Assembly (NCBI GenBank): GCA_030620255.1
Contig: JAUXFB010000126.1
Location: 1 to 5,412 of the forward strand
DNA: 5,412 bases
DNA from: Candidatus Aminicenantota bacterium
GTDB taxonomy: Bacteria; Acidobacteriota; Aminicenantia; UBA2199
Direction of reading: 5' to 3'
How positions within the stretch are numbered: position 1 is the first letter of the stretch; each line of letters starts with the position of its first letter. The notes under the pieces are model-generated. The model worked only from the letters and a program-made list of their open reading frames with translations, had not been told where the DNA came from and did not search any database. Position numbers and translations under genes: made by a program. Shown in pieces: positions 1-5,412 of this stretch.

Positions 1-1
1 A

Positions 2-580
2 GATTACAACAGGAATGATTCAAAACTTGAAATAATAAAAATAAAAACTAACCTGACAGCAAACAAACTTCAGGAAAAACTTAAAAAACAAGAAAAATTA
101 TTTAAAAAGGCAGTTAAAGAGAGAGATGAATTTAAAGACAAGTATTTAAGAAATTTAGCAGAAATTGATAATTTCAGAAAAAGAATGAATAAAGAAAAAG
201 AAAATTATCATAAATACATATTAAGCGAATTTCTTATAAATTTGCTTGAAATATTTGATAATCTTGAGAGGGCTCTAAATTCGCAACCAAATTTAAACAA
301 TAATGAGAAATCTATTTTTTCAGGGATAATCATGATACACAAACAACTTATTGAATTTTTGAAAAAACATAATACAGTGGAAATGGAAGCACTGGGGAAG
401 CCTTTTGATCCTAACTTTCATCAAGCATTGTCTAAAGAGGAAAGGCATGACATTAAAGAGCCTATTGTAGTTAAAGTATACCAAAAAGGTTTTATATATA
501 ATGGCAAACTACTTCGTCCTAGTCTTGTAAAAGTAGCAGTTCCTGTCAAAACTGAAAAAAATTCAAAAGAAAAATTATAA
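2..580 (+). CDS. grpE: GrpE nucleotide exchange factor of DnaK (5' end outside window)
   Basis: GrpE is the homodimeric cytoplasmic exchange factor that opens the DnaK nucleotide-binding domain to release ADP. The frame is open from the first complete codon (position 2) to TAA at 578-580, giving 192 visible residues. The ATG at 185 is not the start: the 61 codons before it encode a charged helix leading into the family motif, with YLRNLAEIDNFRKR at about residues 48-61, continuing through the four-helix-bundle segment ending LLEIFDNLERAL (81-92). The beta-wing that contacts DnaK is complete: GKPFDPNFHQAL (132-143) and QKGFIYNGKLLRP (161-173), followed by a short Lys-rich tail. The visible length already matches the usual family size, so the true start is probably just upstream. 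No in-frame ATG exists between 2 and 185. The stop abuts the dnaK ATG with no spacer, implying translational coupling. Identification is secure; only the N-terminus is unknown. Confidence 0.95.
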   Translation, partial: DYNRNDSKLEIIKIKTNLTANKLQEKLKKQEKLFKKAVKERDEFKDKYLRNLAEIDNFRKRMNKEKENYHKYILSEFLINLLEIFDNLERALNSQPNLNNNEKSIFSGIIMIHKQLIEFLKKHNTVEMEALGKPFDPNFHQALSKEERHDIKEPIVVKVYQKGFIYNGKLLRPSLVKVAVPVKTEKNSKEKL

Positions 581-2395
581 ATGTCTATAGATATAGGAAT
601 AGATCTTGGGACTACAAACTCCTGCATAAGTTACTTAGAAGGTGACCAACTCATTATAATACCTAACCCGGAAGGTTCGAGGGTTACCCCTTCAATGATT
701 GCTTTAACTCATGACAGGAAGAAAATTTTTGGAAATATTGCTAAAAGACAATTCATAACTAATAATCTTAATACAATATGGGGTATAAAAAGGCTAATCG
801 GAAGAAAATTTCAGAGCGGCGAAACAAACGAAATGAAACAGAGGATTGGATATAAAATCAGTGAATCAAAAAATGGAGACACAAAAATTCACTTTGGAGA
901 CAAAGCCTACTCAACTGAGGAAATCTCAGGAATGTTTTTAAAATACTTAAAACAAATATCTGAGGATTATCTGGGTGAAAAAATAGGTAATGCAGTAATA
1001 ACAGTCCCTGCCTCCTTTAATGATGCACAGAGACAAGCAACAAAAGTAGCTGCAGAAATAGCTGGATTAAATACTTCTAGAATAATAAATGAGCCTACAG
1101 CAGCATTAATTGCATATAGAGATAAAATAAAAAAAAACGGTCTTTACGCTGTTTATGATTTTGGTGGCGGAACCTTTGATATATCAATAGTTGAGGTTAA
1201 TGATGAAATATATAAAGTAATATCAACGTCTGGAAATACTTTCCTGGGTGGAAATGATATAGACAGTAAAATCATTGACTGGCTATTAGATGAAATAACA
1301 AAAGAAATTCCTATAGATATTTCAAAACATAAAAACATTTTACAAATAATTCTTCAAAAAGCAGAGAAAGCAAAAATTGAACTCTCTTTCAATGAAGAAA
1401 CTATGATATCAATCCCATATTTATATCATTTTTCTGATGGAAAAGATTATCACTTTCAAAAAAAATTTACAAGAGTTCAACTTGAGCATGAATCAATAGA
1501 TATCATTGATAAGACAATTGAATTAATAAAAAAATCTCTTGAAGATATTAATATAACTCCCGATCAGATTGAAAAAACCATTCTTGTCGGAGGGCAAAGC
1601 AGAATGCCCTTAGTCTCACAAAAATTATATGATTACTTCAAAAAAACACCCTATAAAAACCTAAACCCTGAAGAAATCGTTGCCCAAGGCGCAGCTATTC
1701 AATCAAGTATTATTGAAGGTAAATTAAAAGATATACTTCTTCTTGATGTAACTTCTCTTTCTTTAGGACTTGAAACAAAAGGTGATACTTTCACAAAAAT
1801 AATTGAGAGAAACACAACAATACCAACAAAAAAATCAATGCAATTTACAACCATCAGCGATAACCAGAGAACAGTAAAAATACATATACTTCAGGGTGAA
1901 AGAGAATTGTCTTCCCAGAATAAATCTTTAGGATATTTTACTTTAATAGGAATTCCGCTTGCCCCAAAAGGTATTCCTCAAATAGAAGTTACTTTTGAAA
2001 TTGATGCAAATGGTATTGTAAAAGTCTCTGCGAGAGATAAAGAAACAAATCTTTCCCAAAGCATGAAAATTCAACCATCAAGTGGTCTATCTCCAGAAGA
2101 AATAGAGGAAATAATTTTAGAATCAAAAAAACATGAAGAAGAGGACAAAAAAAAGTTAAGAATAACACATCTAAAAAATCAATTAAATGAAGAATTGGAA
2201 ACAATAAAAATATTTTACAGACAACATATTGATAAACTAAAATTAAATGAACAAAATGAAATAAAAAACTTTATTTTAAGAACTGAAAGAGCATTAGAAG
2301 AAAACAACCTTGATACGCTTGAAAGTTTAGTAAATAGAATGCAAACATATAAGGCTAAAATAAATAATATTTTGATCTCAGAATTTGAAAATTAA
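581..2395 (+). CDS. dnaK: DnaK, Hsp70 molecular chaperone
   Basis: ATP-dependent cytoplasmic Hsp70 of 604 aa (E. coli DnaK has 638). Nucleotide-binding domain, about 1-380: phosphate-1 loop IGIDLGTTNS (5-14), K70, switch/relay residues P143 and R151, E171 in NEPTAA, phosphate-2 loop DFGGGTFD (193-200, with T198 and D200) and adenosine motif ILVGGQSRMP (334-343). The NBD segment around 80-105 marks a Gram-negative-type DnaK. The hydrophobic linker ILLLD is at 385-389. The beta substrate-binding domain runs to about 500 (NTTIPTK, GERELSSQNKSLG, IEVTFEIDANGI), followed by the helical lid, 502-600. The protein stops at the end of the lid, without the usual disordered tail or an EEVD-like end. ATP-site residues are intact, so it should be active. 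Unusual residues are S145, K212, S392 and K400 (see findings). HscA was considered, but grpE and dnaJ flank it directly. The start abuts the grpE stop; no Shine-Dalgarno is seen, only A-rich sequence. Confidence 0.97.
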   Translation: MSIDIGIDLGTTNSCISYLEGDQLIIIPNPEGSRVTPSMIALTHDRKKIFGNIAKRQFITNNLNTIWGIKRLIGRKFQSGETNEMKQRIGYKISESKNGDTKIHFGDKAYSTEEISGMFLKYLKQISEDYLGEKIGNAVITVPASFNDAQRQATKVAAEIAGLNTSRIINEPTAALIAYRDKIKKNGLYAVYDFGGGTFDISIVEVNDEIYKVISTSGNTFLGGNDIDSKIIDWLLDEITKEIPIDISKHKNILQIILQKAEKAKIELSFNEETMISIPYLYHFSDGKDYHFQKKFTRVQLEHESIDIIDKTIELIKKSLEDINITPDQIEKTILVGGQSRMPLVSQKLYDYFKKTPYKNLNPEEIVAQGAAIQSSIIEGKLKDILLLDVTSLSLGLETKGDTFTKIIERNTTIPTKKSMQFTTISDNQRTVKIHILQGERELSSQNKSLGYFTLIGIPLAPKGIPQIEVTFEIDANGIVKVSARDKETNLSQSMKIQPSSGLSPEEIEEIILESKKHEEEDKKKLRITHLKNQLNEELETIKIFYRQHIDKLKLNEQNEIKNFILRTERALEENNLDTLESLVNRMQTYKAKINNILISEFEN

Positions 2396-2400
2396 GTACA

Positions 2401-3519
2401 ATGGCAAAAAAAGATTATTATGATATTTTAAAAATTCCAAGAAACGCAACAAAAGATGAGATTAAACAGTCATATCGTAAATTAGCTTTAAAATATCACC
2501 CTGACAGAAATCAAGGAAACCCAGAAGCTGAAGAAAAATTTAAAGAAGCTTCAGAAGCATATTCAGTATTAGGAAATGATGAAAAAAGAGGAATTTATAA
2601 CAATTATGGTTTTGATGGTCTAAATATGGGAGGTAGAGGTTTTTCTACTTCTTCCTTTTTCTCAGATTCTATTTTTTCAGATTTTGAAGATATACTTGGA
2701 AATCTCTTTGGGTTTGGTCATTTTTCTTCAACAAGAAGAAATAAAAGGCATGGACCTCGTAAGGGAAGTGATATAGGAATAGAAGTGGATTTAACTTTGG
2801 AAGAAGCTTATAAAGGTATTGAAAAAACAGTGCCAGTACATAGAGAAAAAAATTGTAATGTGTGTGATGGCACGGGCGCGGAATCAGGAACAAGTCCTGA
2901 TGTTTGCATACAATGCGGAGGAACAGGGAGTATAAGAAGGAGTCAGGGATTTTTTTCAATATCAACAACTTGTTCTATGTGTAATGGCTCTGGTTCAACC
3001 ATTTCACATCCATGTAAAAAATGTAACGGTAAAGGTAGAATCGAAGATATAAAAGAGATAAAAGTGACATTTCCCCCGGGTGTTGACAATGGAAACAGAT
3101 TAAGGATTACAGGAGAAGGAGAAGAAGGATTTAGTGGTGGCAGGCCAGGGGATTTATATATTATAATAAATGTTAAAGAAGATGATAAGTTTAAAAGAGA
3201 GGGGAATAATTTAATATATGAGCTGAATATAAATTTTTCACAAGCTGTATTAGGTGATGATATAAAAATAAAAACTTTTTATGGCACAGAAAAAATCAAA
3301 ATCCCTCCAGAGGTCCAAAATGGCAGAATTATAAAATTAAAAGGAAAGGGATTTAAAAATATTAATGGTTGGGGGAAAGGTAATCTACTGATTATAATCA
3401 AAGTTGTAACTTCCACAAATATATCAAGAAGAGAAAAAGAAATATATAAGGAGTTGCGAGAAATTGAAAACAAAAAAAGCAAAAAAATTTCTGCTGAATC
3501 AAAAAACATTTTTAATTAA
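2401..3519 (+). CDS. dnaJ: DnaJ, class A (type I) J-domain co-chaperone
   Basis: Delivers unfolded substrates to DnaK and stimulates its ATPase. At 372 aa it has normal length and full class A architecture. The J domain (about 1-70) has helix II IKQSYRKLALKY and the catalytic HPD at 33-35. The G/F linker (about 72-120) is poor in Gly and rich in Ser/Phe, and holds a DIF-like FEDILGNLFGFG followed by a basic patch, RRNKRHGPRKG. The zinc-binding domain has all four CxxCxGxG repeats: C152/C155, C169/C172, C191/C194 and C205/C208. The C-terminal beta domains include PPGVDNGNRLRITGEGE (225-241), GGRPGDLYI and IKLKGKGF (311-318), followed by a Lys-rich C-terminus with the dimerisation region. The ATG lies 5 bp after the dnaK stop with no Shine-Dalgarno, so translation is probably coupled to dnaK. 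All expected functional residues are present. CbpA and other class B proteins are excluded by the zinc domain. Confidence 0.97.
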   Translation: MAKKDYYDILKIPRNATKDEIKQSYRKLALKYHPDRNQGNPEAEEKFKEASEAYSVLGNDEKRGIYNNYGFDGLNMGGRGFSTSSFFSDSIFSDFEDILGNLFGFGHFSSTRRNKRHGPRKGSDIGIEVDLTLEEAYKGIEKTVPVHREKNCNVCDGTGAESGTSPDVCIQCGGTGSIRRSQGFFSISTTCSMCNGSGSTISHPCKKCNGKGRIEDIKEIKVTFPPGVDNGNRLRITGEGEEGFSGGRPGDLYIIINVKEDDKFKREGNNLIYELNINFSQAVLGDDIKIKTFYGTEKIKIPPEVQNGRIIKLKGKGFKNINGWGKGNLLIIIKVVTSTNISRREKEIYKELREIENKKSKKISAESKNIFN

Positions 3520-3533
3520 CCAATAAATTCAAA

Positions 3534-4478
3534 ATGATTGAATTAAAGGGGAAAATTGGAAAATATAAAATACTAAAAAAGCTTGGTAGTGGAGGATTCG
3601 GCACTGTTTACCTTGCAGAAGATACTTTTCTAAAAACACTCAGGGCTTTGAAAATTCCTCATGGAAGTTCTTCTCAATCAGAAAAAATATTACAGGAATC
3701 AATTTTACAATCAAAATTACTAGATCACCCAAACATTGTTAAACTTCTTACAGTTGATATTATTGAGAGAACAGTAATTATGGTTATGGAATATATAAAT
3801 GGAACTGATCTTGAAAAGTTAATTGATGAACAAGATCATCTAACAATTAATACTGCATTAAAATATTTCAAGCAGACATTGTCAGCTCTTGATTTTGCAC
3901 ATAAGTATAAGGTAATACATAGAGATATAAGACCTTCAAATATTTTAATTAATGAAAATGATAATGTAAAGATTGCAGATTTTGGTACATCCAAACTTTT
4001 AAGCAAAAGACAATATGCAACAACAAAAATCGGTTCACCACCATATATGGCTCCGGAGCAGTTTGAAGGAAAGGCTGTTTTTGCCTCTGACATTTACTCC
4101 ACAGGTTGTTTGTTTTATGAGATGGTAACAGGATTCCCTCCAATTATTATGGCAAACCCAATGGAAATTTATAAAAGAGCAAAATCTGGAAACATTATTC
4201 CTCTTTCAAAAAAAATTCCCTCCATATCTTCAGACTTGAACTGGATAATTATGAAAACTTTATCTTCTGATCTGTCAAAAAGATATAAAAAAGCAATTGA
4301 TGTAATTGAAGACTTAAACAAAATGGAGAAAAAGGGAAATGATAACTCTCAAGAAATACAAAACATACAAGCCAGAATTAAAGCTCGCTCAAACAGAACG
4401 GATTATGTTTGCTGGAATTGTCGCAAAACAATGACTCGTAAAACGAAAAATTGTCCATATTGCGGAGCTGAACAATAA
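3534..4478 (+). CDS. Cytoplasmic Hanks-type Ser/Thr protein kinase with C-terminal zinc ribbon
   Basis: Predicted to transfer the ATP gamma-phosphate to Ser/Thr of protein substrates. At 314 aa it has a complete kinase domain (about 9-265): glycine loop GSGGFGTVY (18-26), ATP-binding K40 in RALKI, probable helix-C E55, catalytic loop HRDIRPSN (129-136), DFG (149-151), activation loop with T163, T164 and S168, GSPPYMAPEQ (167-176), the SDIYSTGCLFYEM helix (185-197) and a late Arg (R250) in SKRY. The catalytic loop has Arg133 where Lys is canonical; the other catalytic residues are intact, so it is probably active. A polar linker (about 266-290) leads to a zinc ribbon, CWNC-x10-CPYC (C293, C296, C307, C310). 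There is no transmembrane segment and no PASTA repeats, so it differs from the PknB/PrkC membrane sensors and should be soluble. It starts 14 bp after dnaJ on the same strand, so it is likely the last gene of the chaperone operon. No Shine-Dalgarno is seen. Its substrates are unknown. Confidence 0.95.
   Translation: MIELKGKIGKYKILKKLGSGGFGTVYLAEDTFLKTLRALKIPHGSSSQSEKILQESILQSKLLDHPNIVKLLTVDIIERTVIMVMEYINGTDLEKLIDEQDHLTINTALKYFKQTLSALDFAHKYKVIHRDIRPSNILINENDNVKIADFGTSKLLSKRQYATTKIGSPPYMAPEQFEGKAVFASDIYSTGCLFYEMVTGFPPIIMANPMEIYKRAKSGNIIPLSKKIPSISSDLNWIIMKTLSSDLSKRYKKAIDVIEDLNKMEKKGNDNSQEIQNIQARIKARSNRTDYVCWNCRKTMTRKTKNCPYCGAEQ
4410..4463 (+). other. Zinc-ribbon segment at the C-terminus of the kinase
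   Basis: This encodes residues 293-310 of the kinase: two CxxC knuckles, CWNC and CPYC, separated by ten mostly basic and polar residues (RKTMTRKTKN). The spacing and the CPYCGAEQ ending are typical of small bacterial zinc ribbons. One zinc ion bound by four Cys is expected. A role in protein-protein contact or redox/metal sensing is inference. Confidence 0.8.
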
Positions 4479-4505
4479 CTAAAAATCTTTAAATATAGCT
4501 ATCAA
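4479..4505. other. Short convergent intergenic spacer, no clear terminator
   Basis: These 27 bp separate the stop of the kinase from the stop of the opposing hydantoinase gene. They are almost entirely A/T and contain an 8-bp perfect palindrome, atagctat (4495-4502), which is too short and has no loop to act as a terminator stem. No GC-rich stem followed by a T run is seen on either strand. The operon may end by another mechanism, or read-through may produce antisense RNA into the opposing gene. Confidence 0.5.
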
Positions 4506-5412
4506 CTAAGACGATCTATGTACAGGGATTGAGCACTTTACCTTGCTTCTATAAAGATAATTACCAGAACCAGATCTGATAAGAATTTTATTATCTCTAA
4601 AAGCAATCTTTCCCCTTACAATTACTATGTGAGGATTAGCTCTTATTTTAAAACCTTCATAGATACTTGTGTAACAATTCTGAAGAAGATTCTTCTTTGT
4701 AATTTTTCCTTTGTAGCCAAAATTCCACAACACTACATCAGCATCTGAATTCACTTCAATTGTTCCCTTTTTTGGGTAAAGACCAAATGTTTTTGCAGGC
4801 ATTGTTGAGGTAAGATTCACAAAATGATTTAGAGAAAACCTTTTTTTCAAAACTCCGTAAGTGTAAACAAGAGCCAACCTCTCTCTAACTCCTCCTACAC
4901 CGTTTGGGATTTTTGCAAAATCATTGATTCCAAGCTCTTTTTGCCATTTAAGATTAAATGGGCAATGATCTGTTGATACACATTGGATAACACCTTTCGT
5001 TAATGCCTTCCATAATTTTCCTTTATTTGGCCCTGATCTCAAAGGAGGACTCATAACATACATGGCACTTTTGGAATCAGGCTTATTATATTCCCTTTCA
5101 TCAAGGAGGAGATAGTGTGGACAAGTTTCAGCAAAGATTTTAACTCCCTGATGTTGAGCTTTTTCTATCTCTTTAATGCTTTGTCCTGTTGAGACATGAA
5201 CGATATAAATAGGGCAGTTTGTTCTTTTTGAAAAGTTAATTGCCTTTTTTACTGCTTCTATTTCTGTCTCCTCCGGTCGGGATAGAGCATGATACATTGG
5301 TTTGGTTTTGCCTTCTGATAAAAATTTTTTATGATAAGAGGCAATAATTTTTCCATTTTCACAATGCATTGCAACCAGCACATTATACATGGACATAAAA
5401 TTCATAATGGAA
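4506..5412 (-). CDS. hydA: Dihydropyrimidinase / D-hydantoinase family cyclic amidohydrolase (N-terminal part outside window)
   Basis: A zinc amidohydrolase that opens cyclic diamides (dihydrouracil, dihydrothymine or 5-substituted hydantoins) to N-carbamoyl amino acids. The TAG stop is at 4506-4508, and the frame stays open to the right edge, so the ATG ending at 5405 is probably internal. About 301 of a usual 450-480 residues are visible. Numbering from that Met, the metal ligands are H14 (AMHCENG), H70 (IVHVSTGQ) and D146 (STDHCPFN). Substrate-pocket residues are S119 (MSPPLR) and N168 (IPNGVGG). Family hallmarks are KWQKELGINDFAKIPNG, STMPAKTFGLYPKKGTI and SDADVVLW, which favour hydantoinase/dihydropyrimidinase over dihydroorotase or allantoinase. 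The HxH pair and the carboxylated Lys must lie beyond the edge. It ends in a short Cys/Arg-containing extension after GSGNYLYR. It converges on the chaperone operon, so it is not co-transcribed with it. Exact substrate is undecided, and the symbol is only the family's common name. Confidence 0.9.
   Translation of the reverse strand, partial: SIMNFMSMYNVLVAMHCENGKIIASYHKKFLSEGKTKPMYHALSRPEETEIEAVKKAINFSKRTNCPIYIVHVSTGQSIKEIEKAQHQGVKIFAETCPHYLLLDEREYNKPDSKSAMYVMSPPLRSGPNKGKLWKALTKGVIQCVSTDHCPFNLKWQKELGINDFAKIPNGVGGVRERLALVYTYGVLKKRFSLNHFVNLTSTMPAKTFGLYPKKGTIEVNSDADVVLWNFGYKGKITKKNLLQNCYTSIYEGFKIRANPHIVIVRGKIAFRDNKILIRSGSGNYLYRSKVKCSIPVHRSS

Noticed and set aside
185..580. GrpE taken as a 131-residue protein starting at the ATG at 185
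   Set aside because: The frame is open back to position 2 and encodes the conserved GrpE helix with the EIDNFRKR motif directly before this Met, so the Met is internal.
1121..1140. A run of nine A in dnaK as a programmed frameshift site
   Set aside because: A -1 shift here meets TGA within a few codons, no stimulatory hairpin is evident, and A runs are frequent throughout this AT-rich sequence.
581..2395. HscA (iron-sulfur Hsp70) instead of DnaK
   Set aside because: Length and some residues are reminiscent, but the linker and substrate domain read as DnaK, and grpE and dnaJ flank it. There is no hscB, iscU or fdx nearby.
2669..2968. Open frames on the - strand inside grpE, dnaK, dnaJ and the kinase (for example this one within dnaJ)
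   Set aside because: They lie wholly or mostly antisense to well-conserved genes, have Phe/Leu-rich compositions expected from reading A-rich genes backwards, and match no motif I know.
3534..4478. Kinase as a pseudokinase
   Set aside because: Glycine loop, ATP Lys, HRD Asp, Asn and DFG are all present; Arg for the catalytic-loop Lys occurs in active tyrosine kinases.
4526..4540. GAGCACTT as half of a CIRCE heat-shock operator
   Set aside because: It does not match TTAGCACTC or its complement fully, has no partner half at nine bases, and lies inside the opposing gene's coding end.
4485..4558. Inverted pair atcttta/taaagat as a terminator stem
   Set aside because: The arms are only 7 bp, A/T-rich and 60 bp apart, without a following T run.
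4506..5405. Hydantoinase gene as a complete or truncated 299-residue protein starting at the ATG at 5405
   Set aside because: The frame remains open to the window edge, and the sequence begins in the middle of the barrel, just before the third metal ligand. The missing part is most simply outside the window, not deleted.

Overview
The window is a single AT-rich bacterial locus. It holds a heat-shock chaperone operon on the + strand (grpE, dnaK, dnaJ), followed on the same strand by a cytoplasmic Ser/Thr protein kinase with a C-terminal zinc ribbon. A dihydropyrimidinase/D-hydantoinase family gene converges on the operon from the - strand. Both edge genes (grpE at the left, the hydantoinase at the right) run off the window. 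Every frame expected to be open is open: I see no frameshift, insertion sequence, tRNA, rRNA or CRISPR array.

Layout: positions 1-580 are the 3' part of grpE, open from the first complete codon. dnaK (581-2395) starts on the base after the grpE stop. dnaJ (2401-3519) follows after 5 bp and the kinase (3534-4478) after another 14 bp. The tight spacing on one strand argues that all four are co-transcribed. Only 27 bp separate the kinase stop from the stop of the opposing hydantoinase gene, and no convincing intrinsic terminator is visible there. The operon promoter and any CIRCE or sigma-32 site lie upstream of the window and cannot be judged.

Organism: the DnaK carries the NBD segment found in Gram-negative-type DnaKs, codons are strongly A/T-biased (ATA for Ile, AGA for Arg), and none of the three visible start codons has a recognisable Shine-Dalgarno sequence. 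This suggests an AT-rich, didermic-type bacterium, possibly an uncultivated lineage. I cannot name a phylum from the sequence.

How the genes work together: DnaK, DnaJ and GrpE form the standard Hsp70 cycle (ATP-driven substrate binding, J-domain stimulation of ATP hydrolysis, nucleotide exchange). A kinase at the end of the same operon suggests, without proving it, that protein phosphorylation is tied to proteostasis or stress. The hydantoinase is probably an unrelated catabolic or pyrimidine-degradation neighbour.

Points most worth a second look: the chaperone-kinase linkage with a zinc ribbon in place of the usual membrane/PASTA architecture; Arg in place of the catalytic-loop Lys of the kinase; and a set of DnaK substitutions at positions that in E. 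coli DnaK contact the J domain, the interdomain linker and the substrate arch.
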